Positions 35,901-47,266 of a stretch of DNA of 64,000 nt are shown piece by piece. The notes under the pieces were generated by a model. It saw only the letters and a list, made by a program, of their open reading frames with translations, had not been told where the DNA came from and made no database searches. Made by a program: the position numbers and the translations under genes. How positions within the stretch are numbered: position 1 is the first letter of the stretch; the number at the start of each line of letters is the position of its first letter. Origin of the DNA: Liolophura sinensis (taxonomy: Eukaryota > Mollusca > Polyplacophora > Chitonida > Chitonidae); contig NC_088295.1 in assembly GCF_032854445.1 (NCBI RefSeq), positions 48,409,385 through 48,473,384 of the forward strand, written 5' to 3'.

Positions 35901-38900
35901 GGCCACTGTCGTACAAGTGAAATATTCTTGAGTATGGCGTAAAACACCAGTCAAATAAATAAATAAATCAAAGAAGTATGTATTATGTAAGATGGTTATG
36001 AACCATGCTGACTGTCACATTTAAATAAGCCAGAGTCACCAGAGGAGCCAGAGGAAAAAAATGGTGGCTTCAGGTCGGCTTAGATGTATATAGCAAAAAA
36101 TGACCTAAACTAAGCCAGCTCCATTTCGGCCTGCTATTTCTTAACCACCAATTTTGGTGTCCTAAATTTATAGAGTGCCTGGGTTTAGTCTACTGTTTTT
36201 GTCGGTGTAAACATAATTAGCAATTGGTGGTTCATATACGTACTAATTCCCCATGTGACAGGTACCTAACAAGCAGGCAAATCAAACATCAGATTTATTG
36301 ATCAACGTATAAACAGAAGCAGCCTTAGAGTGGAGAACTTCACGAAGCTGGCTCCATTGCCAGACTTTTTCAATCCGGCAAATCTATGCTGGTGTATCAG
36401 GGGCTATAGTACTTTGTACAAGTTCATCACTGTTCCTTGCGTGACATACTTGACCTCTCAAATGTTTTGTTACGATGCACCACAGATTCTCATGTTGAAA
36501 TTAAACTTTTTCTACTATTTCAGGAATGATGAAAAGAAATTTCGAGAAGATTTGATGAACATTGCCAGAACTACCTTGAGCTCTAAAATCTTGACCCAGT
36601 ACAAGGATCACTTTGCTAAGCTCGCTGTGGAGGCTGTGCTAAGGCTAAAGGTGAACCCAGTCTCAATGATCATTTACGTGCTGGCACAGCACAATGCCTC
36701 TCAATAATGCAGTTGCCGTGAATTCAAGTTCAGCAAACTCTGACTTCCTCTCCGGTCATAAACAAAATAGTCACCAGCAAGTTGTGGATGGTCGTGGGTT
36801 CCCGCCCCAGTCTGTGCCTGTGACATGAATTCATTTTTGATTAGATTAAGGTGTACTATTGCAAAAATGTTAAAAATAAACAAAAGAAAAGACTTCATTC
36901 TTTTAAGCTGTACATAATGTTTAATCTTGATTCTGTTTTAGGGAAGTGGTAATTTGGATGCTATCCAGATAATAAAGAAGTCTGGAGGTGGTTTAGAGGA
37001 TTCATTCCTAGATGAAGGTGGGTGTGGTCAGAGGGATTTTCATCAAAAATCCAGGTTTTAGAATTAAAGAAAAAATGTTTGTTTACATAACTGATGTATG
37101 TAAATCTTTAATGTGTAAGGGCAGGTTTATGTTGACTTTGTAAGGGCAGGTTTGTGTTTACTTTGTAAGGGCAAGTTTATGTTTACTTTGTAAGCACAGG
37201 TTTCTGTTTACATTGTAAGGGCATGTTCGTATTTACTTTGTAAGGGCAGGTATATGTACTTTGTAAGTGCAAGTTGTGTTTACTTTGTAAGGGTAGGTTT
37301 CTGCTTACTTTGTAAGGACAGGTTTGTGTTTATTTTGTAAGGACAGGGTTTGTGTTCACTATGTAAACACATGAAGGAAACTGAATGTACAATACTCAGT
37401 ATAGGGCATGTGCTATCAGCGTAGGGTTGTGTGCTATCAGTGTAGGGGGGAATGCTGTCAGAGTAAGATGTGTGCTGTCAGTGTAAGTTGTTTACTGTCA
37501 GTGTAAGGTGTGTGCTGTCAGTGTAAGGTGTGTGCTGTCAGTGTAAGGTGTGTGCTATCAGTGTAGGGTGTGTGCTGTCGGTGTAAGGTGTGTGCTATCA
37601 GTGTAGGGTGTGTGCTATCAGTGTAAGATGTGTGCTGTCAGTGTAAGGTGTGTGCTGTCAGTGTAAGTTGTTTACTGTCAGTGTAAGGTGTGTGCTATCA
37701 GTGTAAGGTGTGCTGTCAGTGTAAGGTGTGTGCTATCAGTGTAGGGTGTGTACTGTCGGTGTAAGGTGTGTGCTATCATTGTAGGGTGTGTGCTATCAGT
37801 GTAAGATGTGTGCTATCAGTGTAAGGTGTGTGCTGTCAGTGTAGGGTGTGTGCGCTATCAGTGTAACGTGTGTGCTATCAGTGTAAGGTGTGTGCTGTCA
37901 GGGTAGGATGTGTGCTGTCAGGGTAGGGTGTGTGCTGTCAGTGTAGGGTGTGTGCTGTCAGAGTAGGGTGTTTGCTATCAGTGTAAGGTGTGTGCTATCA
38001 GTGTAGGGTGTGTGCTGTCAGGGTAGGGTGTTTGCTATCAGTGTAGGGTGTGTGCTGTCAGGGTAGGGTGTGTGCTGTCAGGGTAGGGTGTGTGCTGTCA
38101 GGGTAGGGTGTGTGCTGTCAGTGTAGATTGTGTGCTTCAGTGTAGGGTGTGTGCTGTCAGGGTAGGGTGTTTGCTATCAGTGTAGGGTGTTTGCTATCAG
38201 TGTAGGGTGTGTGCTTCAGTGTAGGGTGTGTGCTATCAGGCAAGGTGTTTGCTATCAGTATAGTGTGTGTGCTATCAGGATAGGGTGTTTGCTTTCAGTG
38301 TAAGGTGTGTGCTGTCAGTGTAGGGTGTGTGCTGTCAGGGTAGGGTGTTTGCTGTCAGTGTAGGGTGTGTGCTGTCAGGGTAGGGTGTTTGCTATCAGCG
38401 TAGGGTGTTTGCTGTCAGGGTAGGGTGTGTGCTTCAGTGTAGGGTGTGTGCTATCAGGCAGGGTGTGTGCTATCAGGCAAGGTGTTTGCTATCAGTATAG
38501 GGTGTGTGCTATCGGGCTAGGGTGTTTGCTATCAGTGTAGGATAGTCCTAGCAGCAGCTGATGCATCTGGGCTTGGGCAGTTTTATTAGGAGATAAAAAA
38601 AACGTTACATAAAGTTATTATTCAGTCAGTCAGTTTGAAAATTTGACTATACACTATTGTAAAAATGTGTTCCATTTCAAACCTAACTTAATCACATATG
38701 CACATACCTTGATATCTTCACTAAATTAGGATAGAGTTTTTACCATTGTTCCTTTTTTTCGCAGGTTTTCTGTTAGACAAAAAAATTGGTGTGCATCAAC
38801 CAAAGAAGATAGAAAAAGCCCAAATTCTGATTGCTAACACTTCTATGGATGCCGATAAGATCAAGGTATATTTTTGTATTTGTTGTTGGTGTAATGATAG

Positions 38901-41900
38901 TAGCTGGAAGTGTACTCCATCTATACCATGATAGAAAAACCGTGTTATGATTAATCTGTACATGCATTATACCTGTTGATGATTTCATTGTCTAAAATAT
39001 TGGTGGTAATCTCTGATTGTATTTTTATGTAGATTCGAGGTGCTTTGAATGAAATTCGTGGAATTTTTTTTTTAAACTGCAGTGTCTGAGACCGTTACCT
39101 GCTTTCGACAGTTTAATTGCGTGTAAGTGAAATATTGTTGAGTACAGCCTAAAACACCAATCAGATACATAAATAAATTATTCAGTTGGAACTGTTTTGT
39201 TTTATCTTCATGTCTTTATGTTTCTGTCAGGTATTTGGTTCAAGGGTAAGAGTTGATGCTGTGTCAAAAGTGGCAGAACTGGAGCTGGCAGAGAAAGAGA
39301 AAATGAGAGACAAAGTCAACAAGATCCTTAAACATGGCTGTAATGTTTTCATTAATAGGTATACATCCAGTGTTAGTTTAGAGTTAAACGAATTGATTAT
39401 ACTAGAAGAAAATTTAAGATCGTGATCCCAAATTTCGACCTCACATCATCACAGTGCAGAAAGAAATTTTAGGAAATGCATATCAAAATGATGCTCTCTG
39501 AGAGCTTTTGAGTCATGAAAGAATGAAAGAAATTTGTGTGGAAGCTAAACATTTTATTGGTAAACAATGATGTTTCTTGTTGAAATTATTTTTTAGTTTT
39601 ACTTCAACTTTGTGCTTCCAAGAGCTTGAAGTGAAACGTATTCCAGAACGAAAAGGTGTTCAGATATTTGCTTTGTTTTACATTCCAATTTTATACATTC
39701 CAATTTTATATTATAGAAGTAAACACATTTTTACAATTTTGACATGTACGAAGTTGGCCAAGCTACAGTTTTATGCACTAGCCTTAATTTGTCATGTTTT
39801 GTCTTAGCATTTATCTTGGTTATCTGGTAAGCAAAAATTGGTTTGTCTGGAGATCATCATTGCCTGGCCTTAGTAAGGGGAAGTAGTTTACTCTGAATGG
39901 GCATTGAAGAACCTCCGTGACCTAGAGACTGGGGCGGGAACCCACAACTTGCTGGCGCAGCAAGATGACCCAGGAGCCTCCAACCAATCAAGCCCAGCTC
40001 ATGATGGCCTCCTCCCCGTTGGTATGTGAGAAGGTCGTCCAGCAGCCCAGATGGTGATTGGTTTCCTTCCACCATAATGCTGGCTGCTATTGTACAAGTG
40101 ACATGTTCTTGATGGCAGCATAAAACTCCAATCAAATAAATAAATATTCTGAACATTCTGGTGCCCTGACTGGCGATGTAACCTTAAAATCACAAAAATA
40201 TATGAAGTGAAAAACTCATAAATATCTCTTGACAATGACATATTGTATGTTATAACACAGACAGCTGATCTACAACTATCCAGAGCAGCTCTTCTCAGAT
40301 GCTGGGGTCATGGCCATAGAGCATGCAGATTTTGAGGGAGTTGAAAGACTGGCGCTTGTCACAGGTGAAAAGAAAGTCCTGATCAAACTTAACTACATGA
40401 ATACCAACCCTACGTCATCTCTGCATGGCTTCTTTCCAGTTTCCTTCAGTCATAAACCCGAAGACACTTATCATACAAAATCTACTACCAATGCTTTAAC
40501 AGTTGGACTGAAACCAATTTGTGAAGTAAATTCTTTCCAAACTCATAGTTTTAAAAAAATTTCCCTTATCTTAGAAGCAATCATCCCTTTCATTTGCTGT
40601 TATTCTTGTTTTCCTGTTCCAGCATGTTGGGTAATAGCAGTTTTTAACATATACTCTAATTCCTCAACCCTTTTGTGTTTTAAAGCAATTTGTATTGCGA
40701 TGTATGCACCTTTTTAATTTGTGTTTGGAGACAAATCTATATTGCTTGGGTAAGGCCAATTTCAGGCCTTCAAAAAAATAAATTTTATCAGTCTATACAG
40801 AATAATGCTCTCAGATTATGCTTCTGTAAACATCTTGCAAACATGTGAAAACAAAACTGTTTATACCTTCATTTGAAAATATTCCCACATGATCTTCAAT
40901 TTCCCCAAAATAAGAAGATGATGTGATGAGTTAAACATGATTCTACATGGACTGTGGCTGTAGACATTATTTCATTGCGATAATGTTTTTTTTTTTCTGT
41001 TTGCCAGGAGGTGAAATCGTTTCAACATTCGATTCTCCAGATACTGTCAAATTAGGTCGCTGTGACTTGATTGAAGAAGTGATGATTGGGGAAGACAAAC
41101 TGCTCAAATTCTCAGGTAGGTTTGTGCTTTTGTGGAGTTTAGTTGGAATATATGGAGTAAATTCTCCATATATTTCTCATTTTGGTCTGTCATGTGTATG
41201 TTTGATTTTAGGTCTCTGCTTCATTCTGACATCTGTTCCATGGTAAAGTCAGTTTCTTTGTGATCTCTGCTTCATTATGACCTCTGTTCTATGATAACCT
41301 CTGTTTCTTTGTGATCTCTTCTTCGTTGTGACCTCTGTTCCATGGTAAACTCAGTTTCTTTGTGATCTCTGCTTCATTGTGACCTCTGTTCTATGGTAAC
41401 CTCTGTTTCTTTGTGATCTCTTCTTCATTGTGATCTCTTCTTCATTGTGACCTCTGTTCTATGGTAACCTCTGTTTCATTGTGACCTCTGCTTCTTTGTG
41501 ACCTCAGCTCTGTTGTAACTTTTGTTTCTTTGTGATCTCTTCCTCATTGTGACCTCTGTTCTATGGTAACCTCTGTTTCATTGTGACCTCTGCTTCTTTG
41601 TGACTGTTGTTTCTTCGTGATCTCGTCTTCATTGTGACCTCTGTTCAATGGTGGCCTCTGATTCATTGTTTCAATATGACCTCTGTTTCAATTCCCTATA
41701 GGAGTGGCCCTGGGAGAGGCGTGTACCATTGTGTTAAGAGGAGCCACGCAGCAGATTTTGGACGAGGCTGACCGGTCAATACACGATGCCCTCTGTGTGC
41801 TCTCCCAGACTGTCAAGGAGACGAGGACTGTGTATGGGGGAGGTCAGTTTATCCTTGGATGTAAAGTAGAATAAGTGTGCAAATATTATTGTTTTGTGTA

Positions 41901-44319
41901 GTTGGGGAAGGATGATGATTTCCCCCAGGATCTGCCCAGTTTCCTCCACCCATACATATGACTGCCTTCATACATGTACAAGTAAAGTATTCTCGAGGAT
42001 GCAATAAAACCCCTGTGAAGTAAATTATATAACAAAATGGAAAAATGCAGTGCAGGGATATGAAATCAGGATTAAGATTGCTGTGATATTGCCTGTTTTT
42101 CAAGAGATGTCTCAGGCAGAGATTAAATCTGTTGTTTGCCATTTGATTGCACTTCTGGTTGTCCTATCCACCTAAACCAGAAAAGTTTGTGCTGGCTTAC
42201 TGTGACTATCTCACCACTGAGGTCACGTGTTCAAATCCAGCGCTTGCTGTTCCAGCTTTGGGTTCAAGTCAAGTCCGTGATTTACTCCAGCACAATGATT
42301 TTCTCCATCCATAAACCTAACCATCATATAAGTAAAAAATTATCTAAGTATAAAAAATTATTAAAGTTGTCATTAAACACCAATGAAATAAAATATAAAA
42401 GAAGAAAAACAAAAACACAGACTTATTTGGATGTAACAAAATGTAATTACTTACTTGCCATGAAAATTTATGTTGAAACACCTGATGATCCTGTATTGAG
42501 ATTTTTTGGAGTCTTATCCAATACAACATATATTCTGTCTGCTAATTGTCCCTCAAGCTTTTACTGGTTTCATCTGTAGGATGCTCAGAGATGGTTATGG
42601 CCAATGCTGTCAGCGCATTAGCAGCCAGAACTCCTGGAAAAGAAGCTGTTGCCATGGAGTCCTTTGCCAGAGCTCTTTGCATGGTAAGACACACTATCCT
42701 AGAGCAGCAGGAGATTAAATTTTCCAAATTTGGTTAAAGAATGTATTTTACAAGTAGTTTCATCATGTTGATAGTGTCTCCGGCCGTAAGTGGGAAGGTC
42801 TGTCAGCAACCTGCGGATGGTCGTGGGTTTCCCCCGGGCTGTGCCTGGTTTCCACCCACCATAATGCTGGCCGCCGCATAAGTGAAATATTCTTGAGTAC
42901 GGCGTAAAACAACAATCAAATAAATAAAATAAAATGTTGATAGTGACATGTATAAGATGTCCAAAATTTAAAGCAACACAAACATCTGTCTAATCAATAA
43001 GTAATTAAGGTCTAAGAGTAATTGCTTGTTACATCAAGCAGTTTAAATTTTCTGAAATATTTAATACCATTGTAGCATTGGATCATTCATTCAAAACAGT
43101 GTATTGGAAATTTTAAAGGTTTAATACATCAGAATTTGGTGTCTTAGATTATTGAATTTGGGCATCTGACATGCTTGATATACATACTATTGTTAGAGAT
43201 AGGAAATAATATTTCACACTAGTATATTTCACTTGACGCATAAACCTGTTTTGTTCAGCGTGAATCACAAAGTAAATAATTAACCCAAAGCTAATGTTTT
43301 TTTTTTTTGTTTTGCTTTTTTTTTTAATGTTAGAATGTTAAATAAATTAATGGTCATGGTTTAATTCTCCCATTAAGATCCCCACGATCATTGCTGATAA
43401 TGCTGGATATGACAGCGCTGATCTGGTGGCAGAGTTGAGGGCTGCTCACACTGATGGCAAAAAGACCAGTGGATTGGGTGAGTTCCATAGGCAATATTAT
43501 TTTAGCGTTATAATATTTTTGATTTAAATTCTTTTCTCAGCAGAGGATGTACGTTCAGAACAGATCTATATGATTTATTTTGTGATGGGTTCTTGTGGCA
43601 AAACTGTATTAAAAAACTTATTCCTGGTACAGTTTAAAGTGGAATAATTTAGTGTATGTCGATCGTAACCCCATAGCCAGATTGTTATTTGTTTGTTATT
43701 CACTGTGAATCTTGTATGCAAGGTGTGTCCTAATGTTCCTAAGCTCTAGTTCATTTTGGGTCCTCAGTGGCTGGGTTGTTAGGGTGCCAGCACAGATCAG
43801 TGACCCAGGATCCTCTCATGAATGTGATCACTGTTAGTTCTTGTCCATTTCATGCTGGCTTCCTCTTTGGTCACACGTGTGAAGTATTCCGGAGAACCTG
43901 GGCACAGTTTCACGAAGATGCGCACATGTAGGGAATATGGTTCGGTAATAGTCACATACAAAATATCACACAACAAATGTACCGTTAAAAAATATTGTAG
44001 GCCGCTTTGTAAAACTGAGCCCACTACGGCGTAAAACACCAATAAAATAAATAAATGAATAAATCTTGTTCATGTTAGTTTTCTTAGTATTTAGTAGTTT
44101 TGATAGGAATACCACCGATACATGTACCCTCTTTTGTCTGTTACAGACATGACCAATGGCATAGTGACTGACGTAGAAGAGCTGGGGATCACGGAGTCAT
44201 ACCAGGTCAAGCGGCAAGTGTTGTTGAGTGCAGCGGAAGCTGCCGAGATGATCATCCGTGTGGATGACATCGTCAAGGCCGCACCCCGACAACGAGCCCC
44301 CGACGACAGATGTCACTGA
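29979..44319 (+). CDS. CCT2: T-complex protein 1 subunit beta (CCT2), sixteen coding exons, complete
   Basis: Coding exons: 29979-29981, 32847-32915, 33502-33567, 33857-33968, 34525-34601, 34971-35083, 36524-36650, 36942-37017, 38765-38865, 39231-39358, 40261-40364, 41008-41115, 41702-41842, 42580-42683, 43378-43477 and 44147-44319. All have GT-AG borders and phases agree; the total is 1602 bp, 533 aa (human 535). CCT2 is one of eight paralogous subunits of the cytosolic TRiC/CCT ring, which folds actin, tubulin and WD40 proteins using ATP. Family motifs: [13 protein letters not shown] (about residues 34-46), VTNDGATIL (61-69), the nucleotide-binding GDGTTS (94-99), TVYGGGCSEM and [14 protein letters not shown]. 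The C terminus reads [14 protein letters not shown]. Exon 1 holds only the initiator ATG followed directly by GTAAGT. That exon is inferred from position and phase; the other fifteen are certain. Introns carry many sense-oriented SINEs and two large minisatellites. Confidence 0.97.
30262..30566 (+). repeat. SINE family 2, 3' part
   Basis: Shares ACGACTGGTTGACCCGTATC, a GTGGCTTACTTG block and the end TTAAGCCCTAAGCACTCACT with copies at 50453, 53812 and 55448. It lies in CCT2 intron 1. Confidence 0.85.
30856..31476. mobile_element. Foldback element with long terminal inverted repeats
   Basis: Two arms of about 225 bp (30856-31085 and 31250-31476) are reverse complements of each other, with about 80 percent identity by eye, around a centre of about 165 bp. 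Outer ends read CCCCAGGTGGCTACTT and its reverse complement. GTTAG occurs on both outer sides and may be a target duplication. No coding capacity. It lies in CCT2 intron 1. Confidence 0.85.
31716..31850 (+). repeat. SINE family 1, 5' half only
   Basis: CTCCGTGGCTCAGTTGGTTA, the B-box region and GGCTTCCTCTCCAGCGGCAA; stops before the conserved tail. A copy with head but no tail is unusual here. Confidence 0.85.
32245..32535 (+). repeat. SINE family 1, full-length copy with target-site duplication
   Basis: The body 32258-32522 has the tRNA head, middle, tail and (AAAT)n end. Perfect 13-bp flanks ATTGTTGGCAGTT lie at 32245-32257 and 32523-32535. It is in CCT2 intron 1, about 300 bp before exon 2. 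Confidence 0.95.
35155..35280 (+). repeat. SINE family 1, 3' half
   Basis: GGTTGTGGGTTTCCACCAGG, CATAATGTTGGC and a tail with AAATAAATAAAT. Confidence 0.85.
35427..35533 (+). repeat. Direct duplication, period 56 bp
   Basis: Two near-identical copies of TCCATCTCACACTGTGTAGA plus TTTTGTGTTATCAACTCCTC. Confidence 0.9.
35575..35755 (+). repeat. SINE family 1, partial copy
   Basis: TTGTGAGTTCAAGTCCTGC through the tail; part of the middle is deleted. Confidence 0.8.
35845..35970 (+). repeat. SINE family 1, 3' half
   Basis: GGGCTTTGCCCGGTTCCCTC, CATAATGCTGGCC, GAAATATTCTTGAGTATGGC and an A-rich tail. Confidence 0.9.
36680..36830 (+). repeat. SINE family 1, degraded middle part
   Basis: CTCTCAATAATGCAGTTGCC, GAATTCAAGTTCAGC and GTGGATGGTCGTGGGTTCC; no tail. 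It begins about 30 bp after CCT2 exon 7. Confidence 0.7.
37120..37375 (+). repeat. Minisatellite, unit about 27 bp, in CCT2 intron 8
   Basis: About nine to ten units of TTTGTAAGGGCAGGTTTGTG followed by TTTAC. Confidence 0.9.
37400..38545 (+). repeat. Minisatellite, unit 20 bp, about 55 copies, in CCT2 intron 8
   Basis: Unit TGTGCTATCAGTGTAGGGTG with variants (CTGTCA, GTAAGG, GGGTAGG). Several copies are shortened. The array exceeds 1.1 kb, between exons 8 and 9. Confidence 0.97.
39110..39180 (+). repeat. SINE family 1, tail fragment
   Basis: GTAAGTGAAATATTGTTGAG, CTAAAACACCAATC and an A-rich end, just before CCT2 exon 10. Confidence 0.75.
39905..40145 (+). repeat. SINE family 1, rearranged copy
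   Basis: Starts ACCTCCGTGACC, contains GACCCAGGAGCCTCCAACCA, then middle and tail ending CAAATAAATAAAT. An internal piece (ACCCACAACTTGCTGGCGCA) is out of the usual order. Confidence 0.75.
40768..40858 (+). repeat. Interspersed repeat shared with 60229-60302 and 61010-61092
   Basis: CAGTCTATACAGAATAATGC and CATCTTGCAAACATGTGAAA match the copies in the BLVRA-like gene. Confidence 0.7.
41212..41690 (+). repeat. Complex minisatellite in CCT2 intron 12
   Basis: Repeated mixtures of TTTCTTTGTGATCTCTTCTT, CATTGTGACCTCTGTTC and TATGGTAACCTCTG, with a higher-order period. It ends a few bases before exon 13 (41702). Confidence 0.9.
41895..42030 (+). repeat. SINE family 1, strongly degraded
   Basis: GATTTCCCCCAGGATCTGCC, CAGTTTCCTCCACCC and a decayed tail. 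Confidence 0.55.
42155..42390 (+). repeat. Possible degraded SINE
   Basis: CTCACCACTGAGGTCACGTG, GTTCAAATCCAGCGC and ATATAAGTAAAAAATTATCT resemble SINE family 1 weakly. Confidence 0.4.
42775..42935 (+). repeat. SINE family 1, 3' half, well preserved
   Basis: CTCCGGCCGTAAGTGGGAAG through ACGGCGTAAAACAACAATCA and an A-rich tail. Confidence 0.92.
43755..44065 (+). repeat. SINE family 1, copy with internal replacement
   Basis: Head GGTCCTCAGTGGCTGGGTTG and middle GCTGGCTTCCTCTTTGGTCA are normal. About 43880-44025 is unrelated sequence, then ACGGCGTAAAACACCAATAA and the tail. It lies in CCT2 intron 15. Confidence 0.8.
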
Positions 44320-44603
44320 AACAAAAACTTCGCATTGTTTCCTATACCCTCTAAACCACGTCACGGACAACTTTCTCTGTGAAGTTTCGTTCCAAGCCAT
44401 ATTTGTGCCATGTTTGTTTATAATCTTTTCATGTCTTCATTTCTCTCGATGGGATGGATTAAATTAATGTTGATGTCTGGGATTAATGAGTGATCTTGCT
44501 ACAGCTGCAGGATCCAACTCAGTCATTTCGCAGTCGAAATTTTCCCCATCACAGACACTAGTGCTATTGTAATCTTTTGATATGACACAGAAAAAAAAAT
44601 AAT

Positions 44604-44609
44604 AATAAA
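44604..44609 (+). terminator. Probable polyadenylation signal of CCT2
   Basis: AATAAA lies 285 nt after the CCT2 stop codon, in an A-rich stretch. It is the first canonical hexamer downstream. The 3' UTR would be about 300 nt. Confidence 0.6.
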
Positions 44610-44789
44610 AGCAAAGATCAGATGTGAACGGTTTGTTGTGGGTATCTACATTATGTCTGCATAATCAGAATTTGTTGCTGTTCTTTTTGTCGAAATGAGA
44701 AGTCTCTCAAACTTTAATTGCATCAGAAGTCTTTATTCTATCCAATGCACTTAACGGTGTTAGGGCACTAATACTGATTTAAGAGGCGG

Positions 44790-44855
44790 TCGTGTAATTA
44801 AGCTTATTCTTTAGCACGGCGTAAAACACAACTCCAATAAATAAATATAATTAAA
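44790..44855 (+). repeat. SINE family 1, tail fragment
   Basis: GCACGGCGTAAAACACAACT and an A-rich end. Confidence 0.65.
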
Positions 44856-44863
44856 CTTTGGTG

Positions 44864-45240
44864 TGGACTCTGGGCCTAGTGGTTAGTGCTCTGGTGGGGA
44901 CTTGGGGGGCCTAGTGGTTAGTATTCTGGTGGGAACTCCGGGCCTAGTGGTTAGTGCTCTTGTGGGGATTCCGGGCCTAGTGTTTAGTGCTCTGTTGGGG
45001 ACTTGGGCCTAGTGGTTAGTGTTCTAGCGGAGCACTATGAGGAGCGTTAATCAGGAGCCGCTCATCATTGGGGTCAATGCGAGGTCAAGTTCAGCTCAAG
45101 CAGGCTTCCTCTCCATTGTTACGTGAGAATGTTTCCCAGCAATCTGAGGTTTACCCCTGACCCTGCTCGGTTTCCTCCCAACATAATGCTGGCCACTGTG
45201 GTATAAATGAAGTATTCTGGAGCACAGGGTATAAAACTAA
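44864..45240 (+). repeat. SINE family 1-related copy with tandemly amplified tRNA-like head
   Basis: The head segment GGGCCTAGTGGTTAGTGCTC recurs five times between 44864 and 45030 (period 31-36 bp). It is followed by a single middle region (GGTCAAGTTCAGCTCAAGCA) and tail. Confidence 0.8.
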
Positions 45241-45420
45241 AGCGAAAAATGTGTACACCACGTTTGATTGGTTGTGAGTATCGGGTTTAATTAAACCTTT
45301 TTGCGCATTGAACCGCAAATTAAATTCAAATTTATCCATCTTTAGATTATGGCAGTCATTTATTTTGGGTTGTACCAACATTATGGTACTTTACTCCCAC
45401 GGTACAAGGGTTTCACTTTT

Positions 45421-45536
45421 GGCAGAGAAATGCGCTTATAAAATCAGCGGGTATACCTCAGCAGGCTTTTCGTTTCGCCGAAAAGCCAGCTGAGGTATGC
45501 CCATCGATATTGTGAGCGTAGGCAGAGAAATGCGCT
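45421..45536. repeat. Hairpin flanked by a 16-bp direct repeat
   Basis: Arms 45449-45472 and 45479-45502 are reverse complements with two mismatches in 24 and a 6-base loop. The pair is flanked by GGCAGAGAAATGCGCT at 45421-45436 and 45521-45536. A small transposable relic or structured RNA is possible. Confidence 0.75.
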
Positions 45537-46095
45537 CAAAATATGCTTAGAAAAACATCAACCTTGTGGACATGTGAAAAGGTTGAAGAAATAGTGTAGG
45601 TAGTCCGCTTTCTGTCGGCCATAAAAAAGACCGCAGTCATTGAAATTTAATATTCTTCAACGCTGCCAATCATCAGTTAAATGAATTTTGCTACCTCTGA
45701 ACCTTTCCCGTTAAAATAACTTTCGCATGCATCACAGATCATTAATATCTAAATAATAAAAATAGTCCGAGAAACTATATAAGTAATAAAATGTTTTAAG
45801 TAAAATATTAAAGGTGAAAATTTACGGCTTAATACTACATTATCTCCTCGGGCGATTCATCTGAACCAAGTGGAATTTTGGGTTTAAGGAAATAATTAAT
45901 TTTGGAAACTGATAGCATCAATGTTTGCTTTAACATGGGACCAATTTTGATTGGACTGAGATTGGATCTATATCTAAGCTTATTTGAGGAGCATCTTCTG
46001 GAATCGTGGAAATTCAGCTTACAGCTGTTCGTCATTAGAAGCTTGTTATTTTGGGCAACTGTGGTCGAAAGGTTAGCACAGTTGAGCTATTGACC

Positions 46096-46190
46096 CTCCC
46101 CGTTTTCCACCCGCCATAATGCTTGCCGTTGTCGCATAAGTGAAATATTCTTGACTAAAACATAAAACACAGTTCAAATGAATAAATAGA
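46096..46190 (+). repeat. SINE family 1, tail fragment
   Basis: CCCGCCATAATGCTTGCCGT, GTGAAATATTCTTGAC and an A-rich end. Confidence 0.8.
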
Positions 46191-46664
46191 TCTTCATGAA
46201 ATAAAATTATCTATTTCGGCTCTCTGAAAAGTGCCCTATGAGTGGTGTTTATATATGAACGTGATACTTATCCTATCTAAAAGAATTCTTTCAAGCAATT
46301 GGAAAATGCATATAACATCGGTAACTCGTTTTGGGCTGCACAAGTATATATATCAGGAAAACTTCGGTTTCGACAATATCGTCCGAATTGTGACTCTGGA
46401 ATTAAGTTAAAGGGGGAAAGGGCCAAATCAAAAATAAAATTCGAGTTTGTCATACGTTTTTATTGGACTATTCGATATGACAAATAGCACCACGTGAACT
46501 GTGCTTTACATTATAAATTCGTCGATGTTACATACCGATGCATACAGTCCAAAACAAATTTCGAAAGGAGTAGGTTCCTGAAGCCTTTTGAGAGTGTATA
46601 AATATATTACCTCCATATGGCTTTTTAATTCCAAAAGAAATATGCCACCTTCTTAACGGTGCAA

Positions 46665-46830
46665 TTATCCCAGGCGCTTCTCACCAATGTGGTCGCTGTG
46701 AGTTCAGGACCAGGTCATGCTGACTTCTCCTGTCGTACGTGGGAGGATCTGTCAGCAACATACAGATGGTGGTGGGTTCCCCCTGGACTCTGTCCGGTTT
46801 CCTCCCACTGTAGTGTTAACAGTCTTCGTA
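46665..46830 (+). repeat. SINE family 1, partial copy without tail
   Basis: CAGGCGCTTCTCACCAATGT, GTCGCTGTGAGTTCAGG and GGTTTCCTCCCACTG. Confidence 0.8.
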
Positions 46831-47266
46831 TAAGTGTGTGCTGGATATGCAAGAACTTAATATGTAAATTTTCAGTAAAATCTCGAAAACCAACCACACC
46901 ATTTATTTTTCTATTGTTGAAGGATTTTTGCAGATATCAGCGATTTTCTCTGTAATATTTCATAACTCTATATGCTCTGATCTGCACTACCAAGCGTTCA
47001 CTGTCGGACAGGATGTTACCACTGACTAAATAAGGTATTTTAGGGCCCTTTCTGATTGGCTAAAGATAATTCAAGAGGCGTGACCGTCGAGACACAATGC
47101 CTCCCATTTTTATCACTGCATCTTAAATAACCATCTTAAGGTTCTCAGTATAAATATAATGAGACAATGGTTTGGAGCTCAGTTTCATTCGTTAACTGGT
47201 AGATCTCTATCTCTCATGTTTTGTTGTTTTTTTGTTTGTTTTTTTTGTGTCACAACGTCGTGAACG

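Noticed and set aside
37400-38545. CRISPR-like array
   Set aside because: Units are contiguous with no unique spacers, in an animal intron. It is a minisatellite.
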